Shown here piece by piece: positions 16,498 to 25,256 of a stretch of DNA of 64,000 nucleotides. The position numbers and the translations under genes are program-made. The notes beneath the pieces are model-generated. The model worked only from the letters and a program-made list of their open reading frames with translations, had not been told where the DNA came from and did not search any database. Within the stretch, counting starts at the first letter, position 1. Every line of letters begins with the position of its first letter. Source of the stretch: Variovorax paradoxus (lineage in GTDB: Bacteria; Pseudomonadota; Gammaproteobacteria; Burkholderiales; Burkholderiaceae_C); contig NZ_LR743507.1 in assembly GCF_902712855.1 (NCBI RefSeq), positions 3,334,001 to 3,398,000 of the forward strand, in the 5' to 3' direction.

Positions 16498-19172
16498 CGG
16501 ACCGGGTCCGCCGCGCGGCGCGGGACGGTCTTGGCCTGCTCGAGGTAGGCGCCGCGGGTTTCGGTGACGGTGTCGATCAGCGCCTGCGAGACGTCGGCGC
16601 GGAACAGGTTGGCGTCGCGCAGGTCGGTTCCGACCAGCGTCGCCTTCTGGAGACTGGCATGCATGAGGTTGGCGCCGCGCAGCGACGCGTGGGTGAAATC
16701 CGCGCGGATGAACAGGCTCTCGGGCGCGTCGATGGCGCTCAGGTTGGCGCCGGCAAGGCAGCAGGAGGACAGGTCGCAGGTGTCGAGCGTGGCCCGCGCG
16801 AAGCGCGCGTGCTCCAGCGGCATCTCGCGCAGGCTGCACTGCACCAGGGTTGCATCCTCGAAGCCGGCCGTGCGCAGCGTGCTGGTGCCGACGAAGCAGG
16901 TGGTCCGCAGCGTGGCGCCGCTGAACACGATGCCGTCGTCCCCGCCGGTGTGCACCCAGGCGCAGGCTTCGAGGCTGGCGTGCGAAAAGTCCAGCTGCGA
17001 GACCACGCACGAGATCAGGCCGAACTTGTGCAGCCGGGCTGCATGGAAGCTGCAATCGTGCAGGCGGCTCTGCTCGAGCACGGTGACGTAGTCGAGGCGT
17101 GCCCCGTCGAAGCGGCAGCGTTCGAAATGCATGCCCATCAGGTTCAGGTGCTCGAGCCGGGCCTGAGTGAAATCGCAGTCGTCGAAGCGCGTCTTCTCGG
17201 CCACGGTCTCGTGGAACTTCGCTCCCGCGAACGATGTGCGCGTGCATTGCGCCAGGCTCAGGTTGGCGCGATCGAGCACGCAGCCCGCCAGCGATGCGCC
17301 CTGCAGGTTCGCGCGCACCAGCACCGCCTCGGTGGCGTCGGCGCCGTCGAGCAGGGCACCGGCCAGGTTCGCGCTCTCGAGCAGCGTGCGGTGCAGGCGG
17401 GCACCGCGCAGGTCCATGGCCGACAGGTCGGCGCCCGTCAGGTCCAGGCCCGACAGGTCGCGCGAGCTTTCCATGGCCTGCCGCACGCGGTGGCGCGCTT
17501 CGTTCGTCTGCTCGGTGTTCATCGTGTCGGCGGCCGATTGGTGCTGGGCCGCAAGCCGGTACATGTCGATCAGGCCGCGGCGGCCTTTTTCGGCGGTCTG
17601 TGCAAGTTCCGCCTGCTGCGCCGCCGACATCGGCGCGGTGCCGGTGGCACCGGCGATGCCGAGCATGCCCTGCACCACGGTGCGTGCGTCGAAGGCGGGC
17701 GGGCCCTTGGCCTGGCTCTGCGTGGCGGTCCGGACGAGCTCGCCGGTGTCGAAGCCCACCTTGCGCGACTCGGCGGCGTTGGCCTCGCCCAGTTGCGCCA
17801 GCTCGCGGCGCCCCTGGTCCAGCCTGCGCTGCTGCTCGAGCTCGTAGACCTTGGTCTGCTCGATGAACTCGGGCAGCTCTGCCAGGCTCGGCATCTTCGT
17901 GAACGGCGCGGGCATGGCCTGTTCCTTGAAGTGGCGCGGCTTGTGGCCGATGTCCAGCGCCTGCCGGGTCAGGTCTTCGCGCACGGTGCGGCCACGCTCG
18001 CGCATGTTGCGCAGCAGAGGGGATTCCTCGTCGCCGCCGGTCTGGTCGATCCAGGGGCCGACGGCGGCGGACGGCAACAGCTCGTCGTCGCGAAACATGT
18101 GGAGCCCGCCGGTCTCGGGGTTGCTGCGGCGTTGCAGGATGGCGAAATAGTGTTCGAGCGGCCGCGGCGCTTCGGACGCAGCCTCGATCGCCGGCATCAC
18201 GTGCGTGACGTCTGCGGCGTCGTCCTCGGCGATGGCGGTTTCGCCGTGGAAGATCAGCGCCACCTGCGACAGGTGCGGGAAGAACCATGCTGTGGTCAGC
18301 CGCAGGTCGACTTCCTCGAAACGCTCCGGCTCGGCGAGGCCCGATGCGGTCTTGCGCGCGATGAAGCCCCGCGCGCGCCAGTCCGGCAACAGGCCGCGCT
18401 GCACGGGCTGCGACGGGTGCATGTTCCAGATCTCGTAAGGCGTGCCGCCCGGGATGCGGTCGCTGTCGCTCCAGCGCTGATCGGGCAGGGCGGCGTTGAA
18501 GAGGCGCCAGTCCATGTCCTGCGAGAAGCCCGGATACAGGTTCTCGCGCCAGTGGCCGTCGTAGTGCCGTCCGATCAGCTGCATGCGCGCGGGCCAGCTC
18601 ACGTCCATCGCGCCCAAGCAGGCGGGCGCGGGCTGCCGCGAGGGATGATCGATGCGCCGGTGCGGATGCTCGACGTTGGGCAGGCGCTGCACGAGTGAGC
18701 CGTCGGCAACCAGCTCGGGCGCGTGGCCGATGCCCAGCGGGTTGTCGGCGAAGCCGGGACCACCGTAGGCACGGCTCCAGTCGAGCCGCATCGACTCGAA
18801 GGGCTGCGGCGCGGTGGCCCGGCCGTCGATCCAGTGGCGGTCGCCGAACACGATGAGCTGCTTGGCCAGCGCGCCCACGCGCACCTCGACGGCACAGGCC
18901 GTCTTTTCCTGCTGGTGGCGGGTGTATGCGTGGCCGGTGGCCAGGAACTCCGCGCAGGGCTTGGGCATGCCCAGGTCGAGCACACCGGTGGTGCCGAGTT
19001 CTTCCGACACGGTGTTCCAGAATTCGGTTTCGGGCAGCAGCACGCCGGCGCCGAGGCCTTCGCCGTCGTCCATCGACAGCATGCCCATCACCGTGAGGCC
19101 CAGCCGCTGGTGGCCGGAGCGCAGGAACGGCCGCGTGATCACGCTCAGCCGAAGGGGTTTGACTGTTTTCAC
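16494..19172 (-). CDS. DUF2169 plus pentapeptide-repeat T6SS adaptor
   Basis: 892 residues from a GTG start at 19172 (MKTVKPLRLSVITRPF is the usual opening). Residues about 1-330 are DUF2169 (motifs MRLDWSRAYGGPGFADNPLG and TAWFFPHLSQVALIFHGE), a family that acts as chaperone/adaptor loading effectors on VgrG or PAAR. A helical linker follows (EFIEQTKVYELEQQRRLDQG). Residues about 590-880 are pentapeptide repeats (GLDLTGADLSAMDLRGARLH and similar). Only 13 bases separate it from the membrane-protein gene. No purine-rich ribosome site is seen, so translation may be coupled. Confidence 0.88.
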   Translation of the reverse strand: MKTVKPLRLSVITRPFLRSGHQRLGLTVMGMLSMDDGEGLGAGVLLPETEFWNTVSEELGTTGVLDLGMPKPCAEFLATGHAYTRHQQEKTACAVEVRVGALAKQLIVFGDRHWIDGRATAPQPFESMRLDWSRAYGGPGFADNPLGIGHAPELVADGSLVQRLPNVEHPHRRIDHPSRQPAPACLGAMDVSWPARMQLIGRHYDGHWRENLYPGFSQDMDWRLFNAALPDQRWSDSDRIPGGTPYEIWNMHPSQPVQRGLLPDWRARGFIARKTASGLAEPERFEEVDLRLTTAWFFPHLSQVALIFHGETAIAEDDAADVTHVMPAIEAASEAPRPLEHYFAILQRRSNPETGGLHMFRDDELLPSAAVGPWIDQTGGDEESPLLRNMRERGRTVREDLTRQALDIGHKPRHFKEQAMPAPFTKMPSLAELPEFIEQTKVYELEQQRRLDQGRRELAQLGEANAAESRKVGFDTGELVRTATQSQAKGPPAFDARTVVQGMLGIAGATGTAPMSAAQQAELAQTAEKGRRGLIDMYRLAAQHQSAADTMNTEQTNEARHRVRQAMESSRDLSGLDLTGADLSAMDLRGARLHRTLLESANLAGALLDGADATEAVLVRANLQGASLAGCVLDRANLSLAQCTRTSFAGAKFHETVAEKTRFDDCDFTQARLEHLNLMGMHFERCRFDGARLDYVTVLEQSRLHDCSFHAARLHKFGLISCVVSQLDFSHASLEACAWVHTGGDDGIVFSGATLRTTCFVGTSTLRTAGFEDATLVQCSLREMPLEHARFARATLDTCDLSSCCLAGANLSAIDAPESLFIRADFTHASLRGANLMHASLQKATLVGTDLRDANLFRADVSQALIDTVTETRGAYLEQAKTVPRRAADPVR

Positions 19173-19185
19173 GAGGAAAGGGCGC

Positions 19186-19617
19186 TCAGCTGCCGGCGCG
19201 AGGAATCTCGAGCGGCGTGCGCGCCCGATCGATCGCGAGCACCGACGCGTCGCCCGGGTCGCGCAGCAGGTGCACCCGCTTGCCCACCAGGGCGAACTGC
19301 GGCACCAGTCCTTCGTCGATCAGCGTGCGCAGCACGGCGGGACGCGAGCCGCCGTCGCCGTCGAACACGTTCAGCGCGAGCTCGCAGGCATACACCGTCT
19401 GGCCCTGCGTACCACCGCGCGACAACTCATGCTCGGAGCGTTTGAGCGACTGGACTTCGGCCTCGGCCGGGATGCCGGTCTGCGCCAGGCGTTGCCATGT
19501 CTTCGCCTCGGCCGAATAGATGCGGTTCTCGCGCGAGGCCACGATCACCACCGACAGGGCCACCACGAGCATCGAGCCCATCAGCACCGCGAACACGATC
19601 CACAACAGTATTTCCAT
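19186..19617 (-). CDS. Small bitopic membrane protein in the T6SS island
   Basis: 143 residues. A single N-terminal membrane helix (LLWIVFAVLMGSMLVVALSVVIV) is followed by a soluble domain with alternating strands, ending in GKRVHLLRDPGDASVLAIDR. I recognise no named family. Position between vgrG and the DUF2169 gene, with 12-13 base gaps, suggests a role in the island, for instance an immunity protein or a membrane anchor for the loading complex, but nothing in the sequence proves either. Confidence 0.6.
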   Translation of the reverse strand: MEILLWIVFAVLMGSMLVVALSVVIVASRENRIYSAEAKTWQRLAQTGIPAEAEVQSLKRSEHELSRGGTQGQTVYACELALNVFDGDGGSRPAVLRTLIDEGLVPQFALVGKRVHLLRDPGDASVLAIDRARTPLEIPRAGS

Positions 19618-19629
19618 CGATCTCGTTTC

Positions 19630-21975
19630 TCAGGCCACCAGTGTCAGCGCCTTGAACTTGGCCGCCAGCCCGCCAGTAGCGATGAGCATGCCCTTGTTCG
19701 CGATGGCCAGGCCCTTGGTGCTGACTTCGAGCGGCTTGTTCTTCATGGAGAACAAGGCCGTGTCGATCTTGACCGTGGCGATCTGCGCATTGAGCGCCGC
19801 GTAGTACTGCAGCCGCGCGCCCCACACGTCCAGCGAAGTGCCCACCAGGCTGATGCGGAAACCCACGCCACCCGCGCGGAACAACCGCCAGTCGCCGCTC
19901 TTGGCGTAGTTGTTGTTGTAGGTGACGGAGTTGTTGGTGTAGTCGTTCGTGATGTTGTTGTACGTGTTCGACGTGGTGTTGTAGATGGTGGTGTTGATGA
20001 CGTGCTGCGTCGTGTTGTGGATGTGGTTGGTGGTGTTGAAGGTGACGTCGGGCGAGGTGTGCACCGTCGGGCCCGTCACCGTGGTGGTCGAGGGGCCGTT
20101 CACCAGCACGTCGTTCGAGGTGTTGATGGTGTCGTTGCGCCCGCCGCTGACGAAGCGGATCTCCTGGCCGTCGATGGTGCCGTTGAATCCGCCCGTGATC
20201 GCCAGCCTCACGCCGCCGGTGATGGTGTCGTGCAGCCCGCCGCTGAGCATGCGCGTCTTGCCGCCCGAGATGGTCTGGTTCACGCCGCCCGTCACCGTCT
20301 CGGTGAAGCCGCCGGTCACGTCGCGGGTGTCGCCGCCGGTGATGGTTTCCTTGGCACCGGCGGTGATGTCGCGCGTCTCGCCGTTCTGGTAGGTGGCCGA
20401 CTCGTGGTCCTTGATGAGCGTGGTGCGGGTGCCGTCGGTGGTGTGGGTTTCGTCGGCTTCCACTTCGACGTCGAGGTTGCGCTCGGCGTGCAGCAGGATC
20501 TGCTCGGCGCCGGTGCGGTCCTCGAAGCGCAGCATGTTCGCCTGGTTGGCCGCGCCGCCCGTGCTGGAGCGCGTGAGGATGCCGCTGGCCGTGGCGTTGG
20601 CCGGCAGCTCCCATGGCGGCATCTGGTCGCTGTTGTAGACGCGGCCGGTGATGATGGGCCGGTCGGGTTCGCCGCCGATGAAGTCGACGATGACCTCCTG
20701 GCCCACGCGGGGCATGTGCATCGTGCCGTAGTTGGCGCCGGCCCAGTTGCTCGACACGCGCACCCAGCACGAGCTGTTCTCGTCCGACTGGCCGTAGCGG
20801 TCCCAGCGGAACTGCAGCTTCACGCGGCCGAAGCGGTCGGTCCAGATCTCTTCGGGGCCGACCACCGTGGCGGTCTGCGGGCCATTGGTGCGCGGGCGCG
20901 GCGTCCTGCGCGCGGGCCGGTAGGGCACGCTCGACGGCAGCACGCTGAAATCGAACTCGCACACCGATTCGCTGCTGCCACCGGTGGAGTACTCGGGCTC
21001 CTGGAGGTCGTAGCGGGTCTCGGTGACCAGGTACTCGCGGTTGTCCGATTCGCGCGGGCAGTGCGTCATCTGGAACAGGTAGCCCGGCGCCATGCCGACC
21101 ACGTTGGTGTGGCCCGCCGCCAGCTCGTGCGCGCTCTGCAGCTCCTGCAGACGGATGCGCGCATAGCTGTCGCCCTGCTGGTGCTCGGTGTAGCCGCCGA
21201 GCCACTCGTACACCTCGTAGGTCGAATGGTCGTGCGGCTTGGGGTCCTGCTGCACGCTCTGCAACGAGGCGCGCGACTTCTTGAAGTCGAAGTCGTCGAG
21301 CATCACGCGGCCCGAGGTGATCTGCTCGGTCACGCGCCACTGGTCGATGCAGGGCTCGAGCGCGTTCAGCACGCGGTCGCGCGGACGGTAGGGAATGCTG
21401 GCATGGCCGGGCAGGGGGGTGTAGCTGCCACTGTCGTCAGCCAGCACCAGCAGGTGCGTGCCGTTGGCGTGCTCGAAGTGATAGGCGATGCCCTCGTGTT
21501 CCATGAGGCGGCTCACGAAGGCGAAGTCGCTCTCCTGGTACTGCACGCAGTACTCCCACGTGGGGTAGCTGCCGGTGAGGCGCTTCTCGAACTGGAAGCC
21601 GTACTTGCCCAGCACCTCGTCGAGCACCTCGGGCACGCTCTTGTTCTGGAAGATGCGGCAATCGGTGGTGCGCGTGAGATACCAGAGCCACGGCTGCACC
21701 AGCGCGCGGTAGATGTAGTGGCGGCCGGTTTCGTTGGCGCGGCCGACCAGCTCGAAGCGCACCACGGTGCCGTTGAGAAATCGCGGCGCGCCTTCGTCGG
21801 CCAGTTCGAGCGTGAGCGAAGTGCCGAGCAGCTGCTTCAGGTCGAGGCTGAAGCTCGTGCTGACCATGTCCACCTCGAACTCGAAGAGCTGCGAGAGCCC
21901 TTCGCGTCCCCGCATCGCGCGGAACTTGAGCTGCTCGGCGCTCAGGACGGTGTGGACTTGGACGGTACGTGGCAT
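19630..21975 (-). CDS. vgrG: Type VI secretion tip protein VgrG (TssI)
   Basis: 781 residues from ATG 21975 with AGGGAA upstream. Residues about 1-350 are the gp27-like base (SLTLELADEGAPRFLNGTVV, YQESDFAFVSRLMEHEGIAY), then the gp5-like OB fold (WTDRFGRVKLQFRWDRYGQ, WAGANYGTMHMPRVGQEVIV). The needle follows: octapeptide TGG repeats at about residues 533-617, then a stretch extremely rich in Asn and Thr (residues about 630-690), then about 80 residues forming a different C-terminal domain. VgrG trimers tip the T6SS tube and deliver effectors. No T6SS structural genes are in the window, so this is an orphan vgrG island. Confidence 0.95.
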   Translation of the reverse strand: MPRTVQVHTVLSAEQLKFRAMRGREGLSQLFEFEVDMVSTSFSLDLKQLLGTSLTLELADEGAPRFLNGTVVRFELVGRANETGRHYIYRALVQPWLWYLTRTTDCRIFQNKSVPEVLDEVLGKYGFQFEKRLTGSYPTWEYCVQYQESDFAFVSRLMEHEGIAYHFEHANGTHLLVLADDSGSYTPLPGHASIPYRPRDRVLNALEPCIDQWRVTEQITSGRVMLDDFDFKKSRASLQSVQQDPKPHDHSTYEVYEWLGGYTEHQQGDSYARIRLQELQSAHELAAGHTNVVGMAPGYLFQMTHCPRESDNREYLVTETRYDLQEPEYSTGGSSESVCEFDFSVLPSSVPYRPARRTPRPRTNGPQTATVVGPEEIWTDRFGRVKLQFRWDRYGQSDENSSCWVRVSSNWAGANYGTMHMPRVGQEVIVDFIGGEPDRPIITGRVYNSDQMPPWELPANATASGILTRSSTGGAANQANMLRFEDRTGAEQILLHAERNLDVEVEADETHTTDGTRTTLIKDHESATYQNGETRDITAGAKETITGGDTRDVTGGFTETVTGGVNQTISGGKTRMLSGGLHDTITGGVRLAITGGFNGTIDGQEIRFVSGGRNDTINTSNDVLVNGPSTTTVTGPTVHTSPDVTFNTTNHIHNTTQHVINTTIYNTTSNTYNNITNDYTNNSVTYNNNYAKSGDWRLFRAGGVGFRISLVGTSLDVWGARLQYYAALNAQIATVKIDTALFSMKNKPLEVSTKGLAIANKGMLIATGGLAAKFKALTLVA
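20125..20378 (-). repeat. In-frame repeats coding for V/I-T-G-G octapeptides in VgrG
   Basis: The DNA encodes about ten successive eight-residue units of the form (V/I)(T/S)GGxxxx, for example ETITGGDTRDVTGGFTETVT. At DNA level this appears as imperfect 24-base units with gccgcc/ggtg blocks. The periodicity matches a triple-stranded beta-helix needle, one turn per unit. Boundaries are approximate. Confidence 0.75.
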
Positions 21976-22116
21976 GCGGAACTTCCCTGACCTCTCTGTG
22001 CTTTCGCGGTTGCGAAGCCTTCTGAGGCCAGTCTAGAAATTCCTCATGTCATACGAATGACGCGAAGTCTGTAGAAAAAGCGCTTACAAGAGCGCCGAAT
22101 GCACGTCGACAGTGCC

Positions 22117-23253
22117 TCACATCGAGGCTTCGAGCATCGCCTTGTAGTCGTCGCGCGAGGCCAGACGCGGGTTGGTCTTGTGGCAGTGGTCGGCCATGGC
22201 GCCGTCGATGATCCTGTCGAACATCTCGGGCGTGACGCCCACTTCGCCCAGGCCCTTGGGCAAGCCGAGGCGCGCGTTCATGTCGCGGATGGCATCGCCC
22301 AGGTCGCCGGCCGAATCGAGATGCATCGCCTGCGCCATGCGCTGCAGCCGCTGCTCCTTCTGCACCGATTCGGCACCCGCATTGAAGTGAATGACGGCAG
22401 GCAGGAAGAGGGCGTTGAGCGTGCCGTGGTGCAGCCGCGGATCGACACCGCCCAGGCTGTGGCTCAGCGAGTGCACGCAGCCCAAGCCCTTCTGGAAGGC
22501 CATGGCGCCCTGCATCGATGCGCTCATGAGATTGAGGCGCGCCTCGCGGTCGCTGCCGTCCTTGGTGGCTCGCTCGATGTGGCCCCACGCGCGCTCGAGT
22601 CCGTCGAGGCCGATGCCGTCGGCCGGCGGATTGAACGCGGCCGACATGAAGGTTTCCATGCAATGCGCGATGGCGTCCATGCCGGTGGCGGCCGTGAGCC
22701 TGGGCGGCAGGCCGAGCGTGAGCTCGGGGTCGCAGATCGCGGCCTTGGGCATCAGGAACCAGCTGTGGAAGCCCAGCTTGCGATGGTCGTCCACGATGAC
22801 GATCGCACCGCGCGCGACCTCGCTGCCGGTGCCGCTGGTGGTGGGCACCGCAATGAGCGGCACCACGCGTTCGGTGATCTTCGGCGAGCCGCCTTCGATG
22901 GTGGCGTAGGTCTTGAGCGGCCCCTCGTGCGTGGCCGCGATGGCCACGCCCTTGGCGCAGTCGATGGCCGAGCCACCGCCCACGGCGATGAGGCCGTCGC
23001 AGCGTCCGGAGCGATACAGCTCGACGGCCGCGCGCACCGAGGCTTCGGTGGGGTTGGAGGGCGTCTGGTCGAACACCGACACCTCGAGATCGGCGATGGC
23101 ATCGAGCGCCTTCTGCAGCACACCGGCCGCGCGCACGCCGGCATCGGTGACGATCAGCGGACGATGGATGCCGATGCGCGCGCACTCGCTGGACAGCAGC
23201 TTGATCGCGCCGAATTCGAACTGGATCTGGGTGAGGTATTGGATGAGGGCCAT
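22117..23253 (-). CDS. Iron-containing alcohol dehydrogenase family protein
   Basis: 378 residues from ATG 23253. N-terminal nucleotide-binding domain with AVGGGSAIDCAKGVAIA, and the family signature region TTSGTGSEVARGAIV. Metal ligands are visible as the Asp/His set in GMDAIAHCMETFMS and VHSLSHSLGG plus the later LHHGTLNAL. These NAD(P)-dependent enzymes reduce aldehydes or ketones, or oxidise hydroxyacids; maleylacetate reductase is a related branch. It is divergent, 63 bases apart, from an HSL-type hydrolase gene, so both may be used in one catabolic route. Substrate unknown. Confidence 0.88.
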   Translation of the reverse strand: MALIQYLTQIQFEFGAIKLLSSECARIGIHRPLIVTDAGVRAAGVLQKALDAIADLEVSVFDQTPSNPTEASVRAAVELYRSGRCDGLIAVGGGSAIDCAKGVAIAATHEGPLKTYATIEGGSPKITERVVPLIAVPTTSGTGSEVARGAIVIVDDHRKLGFHSWFLMPKAAICDPELTLGLPPRLTAATGMDAIAHCMETFMSAAFNPPADGIGLDGLERAWGHIERATKDGSDREARLNLMSASMQGAMAFQKGLGCVHSLSHSLGGVDPRLHHGTLNALFLPAVIHFNAGAESVQKEQRLQRMAQAMHLDSAGDLGDAIRDMNARLGLPKGLGEVGVTPEMFDRIIDGAMADHCHKTNPRLASRDDYKAMLEASM

Positions 23254-23316
23254 GGGTGTGGGGTGCTCGGGGCAGTACGATTGCCGACCAGCCAAATCTA
23301 ACAAGAGCGACCAGTC

Positions 23317-24300
23317 TTGCACACGAAAGAAACCCTTGCCGGTGTCGCGCCCGGAACACCTCACGCCTCGCGGCTGACCCCGAAGATGGCAAGCGTCGTC
23401 GAACGCATGGCGCGTGCCGGCCATCCGCCGCTGGACCGGATGACGCCCGACGAGGCCAAGGCCTCCTACGAGAAAGGCGCAGGCGTGCTCGAAGTGCCCA
23501 AGCCCGAGTTGGCCCGCATCGAGGACTTCAGCATTGCCGCGCGCGACGGCTTCGCGATGCCCGCGCGGCTGTACGCACCGTCGGCCGAAGTGCTGCCGGT
23601 GCTCGTGTACTTTCACGGCGGCGGCTTCACGGTGGGCAACATCCGCACGCACGACACGCTGTGCCGCGTGCTGAGCAGCAGGAGCGGCTGTGCGGTGGTG
23701 TCGGTCGACTACCGGCTCGCGCCGGCGCACAAGTTCCCGACCGCGTCGAACGACGCATGGGACGCGTTCGAATTCATCGCGAGGCAGGGCGCAAGCCTGG
23801 GCTTCGACCCGTCGCGCATGGCCGTGGGCGGCGACAGCGCCGGCGGCACGCTCGCCGCCGTCTGCGCCGTCCTCGCGCGCGACGCAGGCCTGCCGCTGGC
23901 GTTGCAGATGCTGATCTACCCCGGCACGACTGCACACCAGGACACGGCCTCGCACCTGCGCCACGTCGATGGGCCGCTGTTGACGAAGGCGATGATCGAC
24001 TTCTTCTTCGCGCAGTACGTCCGCACGCCGGCCGACCGCGACGACTGGCGCTTCGCGCCGCTGCTGGCCGACGATGTCGACGGCGTGGCGCCCGCATGGA
24101 TCTGCCTGGCCGAGTGCGATCCGGTGGTCGACGAAGGCATTGCCTACGCCGACAAGCTGCGTGCCGCGGGCGTGCCGGTCGACCTGGAGATCTATCGCGG
24201 CGTGATCCACGAGTTCATCAAGATGGGCCGCGCCATTCCCGAGGCGCTGCAGGCGCAGGACGATGCGGCGAAGGCGCTGCGCGAAGCCTTGCAGCCGTGA
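23317..24300 (+). CDS. Alpha/beta-hydrolase, hormone-sensitive-lipase (GDXG) type
   Basis: 327 residues with TTG at 23317; an ATG at 23386 would remove 23 poorly conserved residues and is an alternative start. The HSL signature is complete: oxyanion HGGG at residues 100-103 (VYFHGGGFTVGN) and GDSAG with Ser174 (AVGGDSAGGTLAA). The acid is in AECDPVVDEG and the histidine in GVIHEFIKMG. These esterases cleave short-chain acyl esters in the cytoplasm. The thioesterase-GNAT gene follows on the same strand after 82 bases. Confidence 0.9.
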   Translation: MHTKETLAGVAPGTPHASRLTPKMASVVERMARAGHPPLDRMTPDEAKASYEKGAGVLEVPKPELARIEDFSIAARDGFAMPARLYAPSAEVLPVLVYFHGGGFTVGNIRTHDTLCRVLSSRSGCAVVSVDYRLAPAHKFPTASNDAWDAFEFIARQGASLGFDPSRMAVGGDSAGGTLAAVCAVLARDAGLPLALQMLIYPGTTAHQDTASHLRHVDGPLLTKAMIDFFFAQYVRTPADRDDWRFAPLLADDVDGVAPAWICLAECDPVVDEGIAYADKLRAAGVPVDLEIYRGVIHEFIKMGRAIPEALQAQDDAAKALREALQP

Positions 24301-24382
24301 CCTGACCCCTTCGCGTGGCCGCACATGCCGGCCGCCGAGCGATTTCCGATCCTCAGAACTTCCAACCTTTACGGAGACAAGA

Positions 24383-25246
24383 ATGCAACGCAGTGACTTC
24401 CGCTTTTTTCATCGGCTGCGCGTGCGCTGGGCCGAGGTCGACATGCAGAAGATCGTGTTCAACGCGCACTACCTGATGTATTTCGACACGGCGATTGCGG
24501 ACTACTGGCGCGCGCTGGCACTGCCCTATGAAGAGGCGATGCACGCGCTGGGCGGCGACCTGTACGTGCGCAAGGCGACGATCGATTTCCGCGCTTCGGC
24601 GCGCATGGACGACATGCTCGACGTGGGCATGCGCTGCGCGCGCATCGGCACGTCGTCGATGGTGTTCGAAGGCGGCCTGTTCCGGCAGGACCAGTTCCTG
24701 GTGGGTTGCGAGCTGGTGTACGTGTTTGCCGATCCGGCCACGCAGACATCGAAGCCGGTGCCGCAGGTGCTGCGCGAGGTGCTCGAGGGCTACGAGGCCG
24801 GCGAGCCGATGCGCAGCGTCGAGACCGGCGACTGGGCCACGCTGGGCGAAGGCGCCGGAGCGCTGCGCCGGGCGGTGTTCATCGAAGAGCAGAACATTCC
24901 CGAATCGCTGGAGTGGGACGCGCACGACGCCGTCGTGCTGCACGCCGTGGCGCGCAACCGGCTGGGCCAGGTCATCGCGACCGGGCGCCTGCTGCATGCC
25001 GAGGACGGCATGTCGCACATCGGCCGCATGGCGGTGCATCGCAACCTGCGCAGCGGCGGACATGGCGCCGCGGTCGTCCGTGTGCTCGAGGACGCCGCCA
25101 AGGCGCGCGGCGACCGCGAAGTGGCGCTCAACGCGCAGCGCAGCGCCGAGCGCTTCTATGCGCGGCTCGGCTATGCCGCGCACGGTGAAGGCTTCGAGGA
25201 AGCCGGCATCCCGCACATCGAGATGCGGCGGACCCTGAAGCCCTGA
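24383..25246 (+). CDS. Fusion of YbgC-like acyl-CoA thioesterase and GNAT acetyltransferase
   Basis: 287 residues from ATG 24383, preceded by GGAGAC; the frame is open further upstream but that part overlaps the previous gene. Residues 1-135 are a hotdog-fold thioesterase of the 4-hydroxybenzoyl-CoA/YbgC type (VRWAEVDMQKIVFNAHYLMY with likely catalytic Asp20). Residues about 145-287 are a GNAT domain (LRRAVFIEEQNIPESLEWD, acetyl-CoA loop region VHRNLRSGGHGAAVV, FYARLGYAAHGEGFEEAGIP). One protein thus joins hydrolysis of an acyl-CoA with acyl transfer. Physiological substrate unknown; I recall similar fusions in related betaproteobacteria. Confidence 0.85.
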   Translation: MQRSDFRFFHRLRVRWAEVDMQKIVFNAHYLMYFDTAIADYWRALALPYEEAMHALGGDLYVRKATIDFRASARMDDMLDVGMRCARIGTSSMVFEGGLFRQDQFLVGCELVYVFADPATQTSKPVPQVLREVLEGYEAGEPMRSVETGDWATLGEGAGALRRAVFIEEQNIPESLEWDAHDAVVLHAVARNRLGQVIATGRLLHAEDGMSHIGRMAVHRNLRSGGHGAAVVRVLEDAAKARGDREVALNAQRSAERFYARLGYAAHGEGFEEAGIPHIEMRRTLKP

Positions 25247-25256
25247 CGCGCCCGAT

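Noticed and set aside
20125..20378. CRISPR-like spaced repeats
   Set aside because: The regular blocks code for TGG octapeptides in frame in VgrG; units are imperfect and have no unique spacers.
18814..21990. A 1058-residue plus-strand open frame
   Set aside because: Antisense of vgrG and the DUF2169 gene; no motif, and VgrG domains are unmistakable on the other strand.
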